From positions 160,118,053 to 160,182,052 of the forward strand of contig NC_134700.1 of assembly GCF_043290135.1 (NCBI RefSeq): a stretch of 64,000 nt of DNA. Direction: 5' to 3'. This DNA comes from Rhipicephalus microplus (Eukaryota; Arthropoda; Arachnida; Ixodida; Ixodidae). A model generated the notes under the pieces. It had not been told where the DNA came from. It saw nothing but the letters and a program-made list of their open reading frames with translations, and searched no databases. This document shows, one piece after another, positions 10,857 through 22,069 of this stretch; position 1 is the stretch's first letter, and every line of letters begins with the position of its first letter. Both the position numbers and the translations under genes were made by a program.

Positions 10857-11129
10857 TCAAACGGTGAACCACACCAGTGTCCTTGAGAAAACGCAACAGC
10901 ACTTTTGTTTCCTTTCAGAGCCGGGATGGATAGCGCCATGGTCCCGATACCTTCTCGACAGTTTAACAGTGCAGAGGTGAAGCATTGTGTTCGCGTATGC
11001 TGGGCAATAACACAAAAGGTGCTCAATAGTCTCACTGACAGCACAGTCCTTGCTCTCCGTGCTGTTGGCCATCCTAATCTTAAATAAGTAGACAGTGATA
11101 AAAATGTTTGCTTGATGCCACACTACCAC
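10857..11129 (-). pseudogene. LINE ORF2 C-terminal knuckle fragment
   Basis: The minus-strand frame contains CAVSETIEHLLCYCPAY, the characteristic Cys/His motif at the end of LINE ORF2 in ticks and insects. Only about 90 residues are open. The domains upstream of it are absent, so this is a truncated relic. Confidence 0.6.
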
Positions 11130-14100
11130 AGAGGAGTGTCAAAAACAACTACTTTTGTTTGCTTTTTTGCTATTCTTCTAGTTGCAATAAAAACACCAAT
11201 TGCCACAGGAGGGCTCATCAATATCAGGATTTTTTTCTTGAAAGTTTAAGGCTTTGTTGCAGTTGGCTCTTAGGGGTGGAGTTAAGTTTGGGATGATGTA
11301 GGTAATCCCAAGGGTTCAGATGGTCGCGACGACACGTTGAACTGGACAGGTCCGGTTACTCAGTTCCTGGCAAACTTCAGTTTATTTACACACTGACACT
11401 TATTTCCAACCAAAGGCCGGGGTGGCCACTAAACCGACCGCACAGTAAGAACTGGGCTTTAATAACGTCGGCGTTAATTTCCAAGCCCTTAGTATACTGC
11501 ACAAATCGACACCAACTTCTCGATGTAGTATCAAACCCTGGATCAAAGACGGCGCCAAGCACGATTTCTGGCCCCGCTTCCCGATCTCGTACTCAAGCAC
11601 TAAGCTCCCCTCCTCTCCATTTCACTCCATTAAACCTCCCGTCTCATCTGAGACTGCCTCTTTGGACGAACCCCTTCTTGATGCTCCCAATGCAGCAAGC
11701 AACTCTCCTTTCCTCAAAGACCTGTCTCAGCCTCGGCGTTCTCACACTTTGCTATCCTCATCCTCCTAAAAATCGGCTACAGAATAACTTCATTATTTCG
11801 TCAAAGTACAGCCTAAAATACTTTTTTATTTATTTTTTTATTCATAAATACTGCAATCCCAGATAGGGATTTTAGCAGGTGGGTTATGCACAACAACAAA
11901 CAAAGTCGGCTGTCTGGAGTCAGTAAACACGATGCTGCAGTCTGTCACACTTACCGTGACAGCACGCTGCCACAATATCCTGTCTGGAGCGGTGTCGCGA
12001 CAGGGACCACTTATTTCTCAGTCTGGCTCACTGTGAGAATGCTTCCGCCGTGCGGTTGACTCACCAGCACGGGGTTCGGCAACAAAGGCACGTGCAGAGG
12101 TAAACAGCTGAGTACTTCGTCTGGGCGGCCACTTTTCATTATCTTCCCTTTTCATCAGGCGCCGTTTACCGACTGGCCATCCTTCGCTTGTCCCAAACAT
12201 AACAGGTGATATAGGCCTTTCCAGGTTGTAGTGTAATCCTTGCACTTGCAGTAACATGAAAACGCAAGGTACAGTCTATCACATTTCCTTTTATTACAAT
12301 GAATACAATGACATAGTTAAATACAACTCACATGATAATGGTTAGTTGAAACCACTATTCTAGGTATATGTACATTTGCACTAGAATGTTGAATGCAGCA
12401 CCACAGCTTGGTGCACACTGAAGACGTGCCAATGACAAATGCACTCTCTAGATGCTTAAAAACACACTAACTTTGGCCTCTAGGACTTGAGCATTCAAGC
12501 AAAAAAGCATTGCAGCACCCTGAACTGACCTTAGTGTGTACAGTGAAGAACATTAAACACATAACTGAGCTGTGTAAATACATGCCAAAGGACATTTAAA
12601 AATTCAGAGGAAAACACACAGCACATTGATCTTATACATCACCATCTGGGTACCACCTGCATTTGCAGATTAATTACTTTGGAGTGGTAGCTACAGCTAG
12701 GCAAGGCCACCTTATTGTACATACACTGGTTGGCAGATATAATAGATGAAGTTACGCAGCAGGTGCTAAAGAAAACTGAAAGACTGTGCAAGACCGACAG
12801 CTTTATCCCACCAGATATGCTGGATCACAGTGCTTTATATTGCGCAACAGAAACATTTTTACAGTAATACTTCACAGTTACTTTCACAGTACTATGGCCA
12901 TTCTTAAACAGTCTTTCAACTTAGACAGCTTTGAAAAACAGGTAACGTAGTCTCTCGGCCCATCCTAGTGGCCACATTTGTACGCAACAACCATAATGCG
13001 AGACGTGAGCAAACTTGTGCAACCTACAATACAATCTACATTAAAAGTGCAGGCAAATAGCATACTTCAACTTTCTAGACTTACCCATATTTCATTCTTT
13101 AAAGCTCTAAAATGCAAGCACAAATTGCTACTTATTTCCACAGGGTGTATTAACATCCCAATTTGCCCCCTGCTTGCATTTCACAGCACAAGAGCAGTCA
13201 AGTTCTACATGATATTGAAAAGCTTTCATGTTGCTAACACACCGACATTAATCCTTCTTTGTGCAGAAACCCAACAACCAAAATAATGGTGTGCTTGAAG
13301 GACCGCTCAAATATTGCAAAACTTCAGAATGTTACAATTACTACTGAGACTTCATTACCGGCATGGCCTTTTAACTTTCGGCACTGCCTCTGGTTAGTGG
13401 CACATGCAAGTAGCACAATGCTTACGGCTGTTTTATTGGCGGCTGCACTGTGTCAACGCAGTATGTAGAAACATGGAATAGCGCCTAGTCACTTTCTCTA
13501 TAGAAGTGACATGACTGGTTTAACTCACTCTTTCGGCATGCATGCAAACAGACAGTTTTTATGCCAGTTCTGAACTTTAATGTTACCAATGTTAGCAAGT
13601 CATCAATAACTTGCTTTCAATGTTTCTGCATTACTGCTGCTGCCAGCAACTTAGCCCCCAGCCCCATCAACTGCAAACACCTTATGGCTAACATAACATA
13701 TTGAAAAGCAATATAATAAATTGTTAGAGAGTTGTAAGATGTAATCAAGAGCAATCGTTTTCATTGGTAAATCTAAAAGACATGAAAAGGAGGTCACCTA
13801 TTTCAACTTTCCCTGCAGCATGAGAACATAGCACCAATATGAATCTACAAATGAAAAACACAACCGCTACACACAACCAACAAGTTGAAGTTACCTTACG
13901 TAGTTGTGAGGAGAGCCCAGGTTCACTTTTTAGTTTTTTATTACTTGGTAAATTCACTGCAGCGTGTTGAACTCCACGGCAAGTCAGTGGCGTTCACACA
14001 AGCCCGTCGTCCTCAAAAAACAGAAAAGGGCTTCCACTGCCTTGTGGCCTGTTTGTGGGCTTTCACTGCTTTGTGGGCTGTTTGTATGTATTTTGCTATA

Positions 14101-15079
14101 AAGTTGATTGTGCACTAACTTGCCCAGCTTTCATTTTTTGCTCTCACTTCTGTCTTACAGCATCAGCAAATATACGGCAAACATTTTGCACCTGTCCTTA
14201 GTGTTGCTTCTACTCACAATCACAGACTTTGTCCTCAGAAACTCTACAAATGCAACTTATACTACCAGAATAGTTCAATGTATTGACTGTTCGTTCCATA
14301 ACAGATGATCATGTGTAAGTGCTAGCTTTTGGGAGTGCACAATGCAAAATATCTGGAAGGAAAATTTTCCTTTGCATACAACTTTCAACTTGGCACAACC
14401 TCAAAAATCTCCCACACAATGCCCGCTAGTGCAGCAAAGTCCTGGTGGACCATTTTTACAAATTACAAACAAGCTGCTAGGTTAAATAAGGACTCTGCCT
14501 ATGTCAGTCACAAGTGTGTCACAATACTAAATTTGCATCAATCATCCTGACTTCCAAGAGCCAGCACACAGCTTGGCTCCAGCTTTCAATAAAAGCCAGC
14601 AGAGTACACTTTTCACAAATTCAGAGTACACCCGGAGTGGAAACATTTGAAGCTATTTACACAAAATTTTCGCATTTAGCTAATCTTCGAAAAGACACTT
14701 TCACTACATTGCCAGCCACCACGCAAACAGGCAAAATGTCTCTAGTGGATCGGCCTAAAGAGCCAACCCATGGCAACAGCCAATATCAGCAACGAGTGTA
14801 ACCTGACAGCACCACAATAGACATGCTTTGAACATACAGTACCGACAAAGCTTGTGCATGTTCTTTTATTTGTTCAGAACTCATGCCTGACATGGCAAAA
14901 GATTGGATACCCAATTTTCATCAGAACACACTGAGTAAGAGACGACGGCGCATGCGGATACACAAGTGCAAACTTCTGGCTTTCGAATAGCTCCTATGGA
15001 AAATTCCACCCTCGTCGCCATTCCACAACCCACACTGACCAGTGGAGCAAAATGCTGGAATAAGTCTGTCAGCAAGAGA
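11130..15079. other. AT-rich tract downstream of the MATH-BTB stop codon
   Basis: There is no coding signal. The sequence from about 12270 to 14900 looks single-copy and AT-rich and lies directly downstream (minus strand) of the MATH-BTB stop codon, so part of it is probably its 3' UTR. Candidate poly(A) signals on the minus strand are AATAAA at 14870-14865, 212 nt past the stop, and at 12295-12290. From 11290 to 12260 the sequence is more GC-rich and of unknown origin. Confidence 0.4.
14865..14870 (-). promoter_or_regulatory. Candidate poly(A) signal of the MATH-BTB gene
   Basis: AATAAA on the minus strand lies 212 nt after the TAG at 15082-15080. It is the nearest canonical signal. A longer UTR ending near 12290 cannot be excluded. 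Confidence 0.35.
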
Positions 15080-15463
15080 CTATGTGGCTGGCTCGAGGGT
15101 GTTTCCAATGTCAGCAATGAGCATAAACAGCCGCTCAGTGATGTCAGGTTTGCCCCAGATGTTCTTCCAGCCAGCAGTTCTTTGCACAGCGACCAGATGG
15201 TCTGCAATAAAACGAGCAATGCTACGCGACAGCTCGGCATCGCTGTACATGTTCGAGAGAACAAACGCATCTGCTGCCCTCTCTACAGTCAAGTTTGAAC
15301 CCAAGTAGTCCCCACAGAGAGTCTTCAGTTCACTCATTGAGTACTTGTCTGCAGCCACATACAAGTCTTCGGCAACCTTGTCCAGATTCGGAACCTCACC
15401 CGTGTAGATAAAGAGCAGCATCTCACGCATGGCATCGAAGGATTGGTCCGGCAGGTGGATTAC
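15080..15463 (-). CDS. SPOP-like MATH-BTB protein, exon 3 (BTB C-terminus and 3-box)
   Basis: Last of three coding exons. A minus-strand acceptor (ttcaacag, with the AG at 15465-15464) opens phase 0 at 15463, and the TAG stop is 15082-15080. It encodes 127 residues beginning VIHLPDQSFDAMREM. The stretch FIYTGEVPNLDKVAEDL and AADKYSMSELKTLC is the C-terminal half of a BTB/POZ domain very close in pattern to SPOP. The following SNLTVERAADAFVLSNMY is the 3-box/BACK start that contacts Cullin-3 in this family. The last 50 residues form helices typical of SPOP C-termini. Together with the other two exons the product is 368 aa. SPOP proteins serve as substrate adaptors of Cullin-3 ubiquitin ligases, mostly nuclear. 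That role is inferred from the family. Confidence 0.88.
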   Translation of the reverse strand, partial: VIHLPDQSFDAMREMLLFIYTGEVPNLDKVAEDLYVAADKYSMSELKTLCGDYLGSNLTVERAADAFVLSNMYSDAELSRSIARFIADHLVAVQRTAGWKNIWGKPDITERLFMLIADIGNTLEPAT

Positions 15464-15926
15464 CTGTTGAAATAATATATATGCGTGTTACTAAAGCAAT
15501 TGAAGTGAACAACACGTTGATATTTTTAATAAGGCTATAAGAGGGACTGAATAGTCTTTCTTGTGCGGGTAAGTTAAAAAAATATTCAAGTCTTTTGAAT
15601 ACTGATTGACGTAAACGTGAGAAAAATGTGGATGAAAAGAGAGCTGATACGGACAAGCGTTGCAGACAGTGTGTGTCACGGACAGCTTATGTCCATGTCA
15701 GCTCTCTTTTCACCCGTTTGAGCTTTTCCTGTGCTGTTGAAATTTTGAGGCAATGCTGATCAAAATACAAAGCGAATGCACAAAACTACCAACTGACGTT
15801 TGCTCTTCTGACAAAGTACAGTTCCCAACACAGTGGTCTCTTGTAACCTATCTTTGCTCCCTCTTATAAAGCGTGTGGTTTTATGTGCCTCCCTGCTTAG
15901 TCCATATGGGAGTCCTGCAGCAGCTA

Positions 15927-15927
15927 T

Positions 15928-15978
<51 letters not shown>
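15927..15978. repeat. (TTTA)n microsatellite
   Basis: About 13 perfect TTTA units. On the minus strand this is the A-rich tail of the CR1-like LINE remnant that lies at higher coordinates. Confidence 0.95.
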
Positions 15979-15979
<1 letters not shown>

Positions 15980-16219
15980 TAACACCCTGCAGACCAATGG
16001 CATTATGGAGAAAATTAAACATGATTTTTTTTACTCATACAATGTTAGCTGAATATAAACGTGTTGTACAAAAAGACAATTCGAGCTGGTTTGCTTATCT
16101 ACACAATGGTAGCTGGTAAACAACTGATGATCGATGATGGCTGCCACAGGTCCGGAAAGGTGGTTCCAGTCTGCAGATGTTCTGGGCACAAACGAGTCAC
16201 TCCAAGTTTCTGTTAGACA
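15979..16219 (-). pseudogene. CR1-like LINE, 3' part
   Basis: The minus strand reads CLTETWSDSFVPRTSADW and NHLSGPVAAI, the conserved last coding block of CR1/L2-type LINEs, followed by a tetranucleotide tail at 15927-15978. The upstream continuation of the same protein lies beyond Gypsy A, at 22070-22690. The LINE was therefore split by that insertion. It is coding-dead. Confidence 0.7.
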
Positions 16220-16381
16220 TGTAAAGAGGTTTATTGGGCAAGCCCAACAAATAGGCGGACGCTTAGAAATAGCCACAGGAAGAGAAAGATGGTGGTGCTC
16301 GAGCACTGATCTCGTGGTTCCTTCCTCTCATGGTGATTATCCTCATTCCCTGTTGTCGTCTTTCTTTCTTTCTTCCTTATA
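16220..16381 (-). repeat. Gypsy A 3' LTR
   Basis: 162 bp, matching 21912-22069 through several long blocks such as gatggtggtgctcgagcac. It contains AATAAA on the minus strand near its inner end. Confidence 0.8.
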
Positions 16382-16420
16382 TTTTTCCCCCATCAAGAAA
16401 GATGAAGCCATGCTGGTAAT

Positions 16421-17430
16421 TTAGCAGGTAAGAACAATCGGGTCAAAGTACGGCTTGAGGCTATCTACGTGAACGATATCACACTTACACCGACGACGGT
16501 CACTCGGCGGCATAAGTGTTTCAATGGCGTAGTTAACTGGTGAAGTATGCTCGACCACGCGGTATGGATCGTGATAGTTTGAGAGTAGTTTGGAAGACAA
16601 GTAGTGCAGGGTGGTAAATGCAGCCATACAAGTGTTCTAGACGCGAATTTTTTCGCAAGGGGGTGGTCGTGATCTAGGGCCTCTTTCTGGCGTTGTTGGT
16701 CGGTTGTAGTAAGCTGCTTGGCTAGCCAGAGGCATTCTTCAGTGTGACGGGCAGCTTTAGACACGGTTGTGCACTCAGATGCATTCGGTGTGCATGGCAG
16801 CAAGGTGTCGATAGTGTGGGAGAGCTGGCGACCGTACAGAAGGAAGAAAGGGGAAAATCCCGTTGTGACTAGCGCCGCTGTGTTGTATGCGTAGGTTGCA
16901 AATGAAAGAACAAGGTCCCAGTTTGATTGATCTGATGCAACATGTGCGTCGCAACCATGTCGACCAGGGTCTGATTAAAACGCTCAGTCAAACCGTTTGT
17001 CTGGGGGTGGTAGGCAGTACTCGTCTAACGTACAATATGACACTGATAGAGAAGTGCTTTATTGACGTCATAGAGAAATACATGGGCACAATCACTGAGA
17101 AGTTTGCGAGGAGGTTCATGAAAGAGCACAAAATGACTGAGGACGAAAGATGCGACGTCCTGTGCTGTCACCGTGGAAAGAGCAGCGGTTTCAGCGTACC
17201 GGGTAAAATGATACACAGCAATGATAGCCCATCAGTTGCCAGACGTGGTCAATGGCAGTGGCCCATAAACGTCTATTCCGATGCGATCAAATGGGTGGTC
17301 TGCGCATGGAAGCTGCTGTAGTGAACCCACTGCAGGATGCGGTGGTCTTTCCGTCACTGACATTCTTGGCAGCCTCGAATGAACTGACGAATGAAGGTAA
17401 ACATTCCACGCCATTAATATCTCTTCCACA
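16421..17430 (-). pseudogene. Gypsy A integrase remnant
   Basis: Minus-strand frames in pieces give LPCADHPFDRIGIDVYGPL (core start with a catalytic Asp), a middle region near 17220-16980, and a C-terminal region around 16800-16465 (ECLWLAKQLTTTDQQRQKEA) that matches Gypsy integrase tails. The frame is broken at least three times. The enzyme would insert element cDNA into the genome. Confidence 0.65.
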
Positions 17431-17842
17431 AGCGTTCATAGGTATTGAAGAGACCGGCCTGAGCACATTGTGGGTCGTTGTGAAAGAACGTGCAGATTGT
17501 AGAACGCAGCGTTCAGGGAATAACGTGGAGCCACTTTCTGCCATCTGGTGAGTAATTGCGCCGGTACAAGAGGACATCTCAAATGCTGAAGTGCAAACCC
17601 TGGTGTTGCAGTGCTCGAGTGGTCGGAAGGGCGGGTGCTTCAGATAAAACACCAAGAAGTAAAGCCGTTTATGGATTGTTGCGCTGTGCAGAGGGGACGG
17701 CATCAACGTCAAGAGCTGACACAATGTGATCTACACAAGAGATGAATGTTGTCTCAGTTGACAGTGAGGACCGCAACAGTGCATCAGTATAAGTGTGCTT
17801 GCGGTCAAAATGGTGGACAATGAAGATGTCATACTCCTGAAG

Positions 17843-18188
17843 TCAGAGAGCCCAACGAGCAAGGTGACCTGATGGATCATTATGCAAAAACAACCAACAT
17901 AACGCATGGTGGTCTGTAACTACATTAATGTGCAGCCATATACGTAGGGGCAGAACTCGGCAAGCACCCAAATTATGGCCAAGCATTCTTTTTCGATAAC
18001 AGCGTTCTGCTGGAGTACATGCGACAACATACTCTGGGAACCCAGGCTTTTGTTGTGTGGGAACCGTGCCGCGGCCGACACCTGTATGAACTTCCGTCGC
18101 AGCCGATGGGTCGTACTGGCACAATATGGGAGGTGACATCAAGAGACAGCGAAGAGTAAAGAATGCTTGACCACACTCGGAAGACCAT
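17843..18188 (-). pseudogene. Gypsy A RNase H remnant
   Basis: The minus strand encodes the end of RT and an RNase H, with the block NVVTDHHALCWLFLHNDPSG near its C-terminus, the usual Gypsy RNase H ending. Frame shifts occur within it. Confidence 0.65.
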
Positions 18189-19254
18189 GAAGATATATCA
18201 GTGGCGCTCCTTAAAATTTGAGTCAAAGGCGCAATTACAGAGGCAATGTTGCGCACAATGCGCCGAAAGTAGAAGCATAAGCCTACAAGGCCCTGCAACT
18301 GCTTTACAGTCGTGCGCTTGAGAAAGTCAGCAACAGCTTGTAGTTTTGCTAGGTCTGATAGTATGCCATCCCTTAATAGCAAGTGACCGAGAATCGTAAG
18401 TTCCCGGGCCGCAAAGTGGCATTCCGTAAGATTCAGTTGGAGCTGAGCATTCTTGGGACATATTAGAACATGTTTCGTGCGGAAGATGTGTTGGGAAATC
18501 TGGCACAAAAACAATTATATTGTCGAGGTAGCATGAACATATGTTCCATTTTAAACCGCGCAGAACTGAGTCCATCATGTGCTCAAAGGTAGCCGGTGCA
18601 CTTCAGAGGCCAAAAGGCATGACATGAATTCATATAGCCCATCTGGTGTTACAAAGATTGTCTTTGGGCGATCAGCATCGGCTAAAGGTACCTGCCTATA
18701 CCCCGAGTGCAAACCTAAGGATGAAAACAACTCATGGCCTTGTAAACAATCAAGGGTGTCATCAATCCGAAGCATCAACCCGAAGCATCAAGGGTGTCAT
18801 CAATGCGAAGCATCGATTACTGGCACTTAAAGAAGCAAATCAGATTATCCTTCTTTATCATTATAAACACCAGTGATGCCCACAAACTTTGTAAACGTCG
18901 AATCACGTTGCGTTTGAGCATATCGTCAACATATTCAGCAATAACTTGACGTTCGGCGGCGAAGACATGGTATAGTCGTTGTTGCACAGGGATGTTGGAG
19001 CCTGTGCTGATGTAGTGAACAATAGTAGAAGTTTGGCCGAGGGAAGGTCGAGCAATATCGAAAGATTCATAGAAGTGGTACAGCAGTTCAAGAAGATCAG
19101 AGCATTCAGATGGTGACAGTCTATCAGCGATCAATGAATCGAAGAGCTCGGAAGGTGGTACATAAGAAGGGTTGAGGGCACTGATGACGTCCGGGTCACT
19201 GGAAGACAAATGTTGCTGCATGATAAATATTTCTCCATTGTAAATGGCCTGCAC
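18189..19254 (-). pseudogene. Gypsy A reverse transcriptase remnant
   Basis: The N-terminal RT segment ends with LWASLVFIMIKKDN (18840 region). The palm carries SCYLDNIIVF near 18530, where the expected YLDD is YLDN. The thumb block ILGHLLLRDGI lies near 18385. Frames change several times. The catalytic Asp to Asn change plus the frameshifts mark it as dead. Confidence 0.75.
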
Positions 19255-19604
19255 ACATCCAAGAGATTCACCTCTTGAATGGGATACAGAATGGGATACA
19301 GAAGAGGATTGGTTGGGCAGAGTGAGCTGTTTCCTTGAGACATGGAGAGGGTCGATTGAGGCAGAAGAAGAGGCTTTTGACTAAGGAAGATTCTTGATTG
19401 TTCAAAGAATGCAGCTTCATCACAAATACTGTTGCAGAACACGGGGAGCAAAACAGCTATTGTCGGCAGAATTTCAGTATCTTCCTTGACGACCAGTTTG
19501 TGTATAGCTTGCTGAAAATGTATGGGGGGCTGGTCGCAGAATGGCAAGAGTTCAAGTTCAGATCTGGCAAAATCGATAACAGCGCAATTACGTGATAGGA
19601 AATC

Positions 19605-19904
19605 TCAGCCAAGTATGACATTGTGCGAGGAGGATGGAAGGACAATAAACTCAACAACATAGTGGCTGGTCGCAATGGTCAGTCGGGCAGTGCAGGCGGC
19701 TATAGGCCAAACAGGCTTTGCATTCGCTGTACGCAAGGACATGGTATCAAAATGTGTGGCCACTTTTGGGAGCATGCGGCAAAGTTTGGCATCCATAATA
19801 GAAACGGGAGCTCCGGTATCAACAAAGACATATGCAGGGACGCCTTCCACAAAAACTGCTACAGTATTTGACGGCAGAGTTCCAGGACTTGAGCATTTCA
19901 GCAA
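19605..19904 (-). pseudogene. Gypsy A protease domain
   Basis: A 99-residue open stretch with the aspartic protease active site VFVDTGAPVSIMDA at residues 27-40 and a SSHNVILG flap/closing motif at the end. In retrotransposons this enzyme cleaves the polyprotein. The domain itself is open, but the neighbouring frames are broken. Confidence 0.75.
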
Positions 19905-20640
19905 CGCAGTTCTTGCCTCAGGAACTGCGGCTGCTAGTTTCCCTCATTTTCAAGTGCTTGCTGACGTTGCGTGGGTGACATGGAGTGGTGACAGGTTGGA
20001 GGTGAGCGACCACACGTAGGTTGCAGATAGTCATGTGAAGACGTGCTTGATTGAGTATTCGAGTTTTCATAACGAGATGGTGGACGGTCCATGTAGTTAT
20101 TCTCCAAGTAGGAGTCTGTGTATCCTGGCACACAACGATGGCAGTATTTGGCAATATGGCCAGCAACGCTGCATACAAAACAGATTGCCCGCATATTGCG
20201 CATTTGTCAGGCATCTGCAGTGGGGGGAGCAGCTAGACCATGTGGCGAATGGCTGAGTTAAGGCTGCGGTAGAAATGGGAGGAGTCCAAGTGGTGGACGG
20301 CTGAGTTGGGGCTGTGGTATGCCGCATTTCATGGAACAGCAAGGATTGGTGTGGCTGCAACCGCTTTACTGCCTCAGCGTAAGTAAGAGGCGTGGTGACA
20401 GGGTGCTGCTAAAACGGCACTGGTATGGCCTTGGAAATCTGCTCTTGGAACACATGTCGGAACATGGGGGCCAATGGGGTTGGGTGGGGTGCCGCAGCGG
20501 CTGCTGCCGCGAGAGCTCCTGGTGCTGAGCAAAAAGCAGTAGAGAAAGCTGCCAAGCCACTTCCTCTCGTACGAAGTTTTAGATGCGGAAGCATCTTATA
20601 CTCGCGCCTTGTAGTGCGCCGTCCGCACCGCTTCTCAAAC

Positions 20641-20828
20641 ATTCGACAGCTGACGCGCGCGCATGCGCCGTCGCGCCGTCGCCCACCATCTGTGCCGCGC
20701 GCGCTTCTCCTTCGAGAACATTCGACAGCTGACAGCGCATGCGCCGTCGCGCCGTCGCCATCTGTGCCGCGCGCGCGCTTCTCCTTCGAGAACATTCGAC
20801 AGCTGACAGCGCATGCGCGGTCACGCTG
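20641..20828 (+). repeat. 74-79 bp tandem repeat with NRF1-like palindromes
   Basis: Units start with ATTCGACAGCTGAC at 20641, 20720 and 20794; the third is partial. Each holds GCGCATGCGC, at 20659-20668, 20735-20744 and 20809-20818. This is the core recognised by NRF-1-type activators. Confidence 0.75.
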
Positions 20829-20863
20829 TATATATACTCAAGGTCGGCGCTCGCTCGCTCAGT
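20829..20863 (+). promoter_or_regulatory. TATA box plus arthropod initiator
   Basis: TATATATA at 20829-20836 is followed by TCAGT at 20859-20863. The spacing of about 31 bp from TATA to the initiator A is canonical for arthropod RNA polymerase II promoters. No DPE is visible at +28. Use of the promoter is inferred, not shown. Confidence 0.55.
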
Positions 20864-20916
20864 TGCCGCTCGTCCGTTGGTTTGTACGGCGCGTCGACGT
20901 CCGAAGTCGCCGTGAA

Positions 20917-21057
20917 ATGAATGCCAACGAATCCACAAACAGAATGATCGACGTCCCTTCGACCAGCGCCGCCCTTTCGCATACGTGTGTACGGGTTCAC
21001 TCATTTAACACCCCCTCCTACAACCACATTAACCAATTTAGCCATCGACCCAAGTAA
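20917..21057 (+). other. Short 46-codon frame ending at GTAAGT sites
   Basis: ATG at 20917 opens 46 codons (MNANESTNRMIDVP...) that end at TAA inside CCAAGTAAGT. The GTAAGT is a strong splice-donor match, and the same 60-odd bp block (ttaaccaatttagccatcg then acccaagtaagtcgca) is tandemly repeated next to it. It may be a 5' exon that splices into downstream sequence rather than a protein gene. Confidence 0.3.
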
Positions 21058-21911
21058 GTCGCAATTTAACACCCCATTTCACAACCACGTTAACCAATTT
21101 AGCCATCGACCCAAGTAAGTCGCACTTTAACACCCCGTTAACCAATTATATGCTCCGCATCTTCCTCAGTGTTCCCCCGAGGGAAGCTGCGGGCATTTTT
21201 TTTCATTTGTGTAAGAAGGTACAACTGGTCAGGCATGATGTCCAACGCAGTGACTGGTTGGATCGTCTAGAATGAACGTCACATGAGAGCTCATTGCCTC
21301 CTCAGTTCGCCATAGCTCTGACACAATGTCGCTACTTCAGCCACAGTGCTGGGGGTCTTCGCAAGGAGCATCTGAAAAACGACGCCCTTCGTAATGTGCT
21401 GTATCTTGGCATTTTCGTTTCGCTCATGAAGGCATCGACGCGCTGGCAGAGATCAATTATGTCTTCAATATATGCAGTGAAAGTTTTACCGGGTTCCTGT
21501 GCCCCTGTGTGCATACGTTCGATGCGTAACTTTTGTAAGGCAGGACGACCGAAAATAGCGGATATTGCCTCCTTCAAAGTGAACCAGTTCGCAATCTTGG
21601 TTTTGCTATTCATATACCACATTTAGCCATGTTGGTGAGATAAAAGTTGACAGTGCCTAACTTAGCAGCGTCATCTCACCTGTTGGGTTGACTGACTTTT
21701 TCGTAGGACAACAGCCAGTCCTCGACATACCGGTCTTCGGTGCCCGCAAATATTGTGGTGTCTCACTGCTGTTGAACCGGGCCCGGGCATGCCACGGCCA
21801 CGAGAGGTAGTGTCTGTTGAGCAGCGTGAACTTGCAGCATGGTCGACGGCAAGATGCGGGATCAGAGTTCCAAGGTGTAGGCAATGTGGATACCCAGCAC
21901 AATCCACCAAA

Positions 21912-22069
21912 TGTAAAGAAGTTTATTGGGCGAGCCTAACAAACAGGCGGTCGGTCAGAAATAGCCACAGGACAAGGAAGATGGTGGTGCTCGAGCACCG
22001 ATATAGTGGTTCCTGTCTCTTGTGATGATGATCACCGTTCCCGGTTGTCGTCTTCCTTTCCTCATTATA
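21912..22069 (-). repeat. Gypsy A 5' LTR
   Basis: 158 bp partner of the repeat at 16220. It starts TGTAAAG and ends TTATA as seen on the plus strand. Confidence 0.8.

Larger units (their letters stand above)
20567..21160 (+). mobile_element. 594 bp promoter-like insertion cassette in Gypsy A gag
   Basis: CTTCCTC flanks the block at 20560-20566 and 21161-21167, a probable 7 bp target duplication. Inverted tips AGATGCGGaAGCAT (20581-20594) and ATGCTCCGCATCT (21150-21162) lie near the ends. The interior has 74-79 bp tandem repeats, a TATA box, an initiator, a short ATG frame and paired GTAAGT sites, in that order on the plus strand. No transposase is present. I recall similar tips in tick repeats but cannot name the family. 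Confidence 0.6.
19930..21900 (-). pseudogene. Gypsy A gag remnant with CCHC knuckle
   Basis: The gag core fragment at 21622-21332 reads WFTLKEAISAIFGRPALQKL and AYIEDIIDLCQRVDAFM, typical of Gypsy capsid. A single zinc knuckle CFVCSVAGHIAKYC lies at about 20182-20141. The gene is interrupted at 20567-21160 by the promoter-like cassette and carries stops. Confidence 0.7.
16220..22069 (-). mobile_element. Gypsy A: degenerate LTR retrotransposon
   Basis: Direct terminal repeats lie at 16220-16381 and 21912-22069. The flanks read GACA (16216-16219) and GATA (22070-22073), a 4 bp target duplication with one change. On the minus strand the order is gag with CCHC knuckle, protease, RT, RNase H and integrase, the standard Ty3/Gypsy order. 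Each LTR carries AATAAA on the minus strand. Many stops and frameshifts are present, so it is inactive. A 0.6 kb cassette (20567-21160) interrupts gag. Confidence 0.85.

Noticed and set aside
15927..15978. Possible CRISPR-like or regulatory array
   Set aside because: It is a plain TTTA microsatellite forming the tail of a LINE.
20425..21057. 210-codon plus-strand frame
   Set aside because: It runs across the border between Gypsy A gag and the inserted cassette and through its tandem repeats, so it is a chance fusion. Only the ATG at 20917 is of interest.
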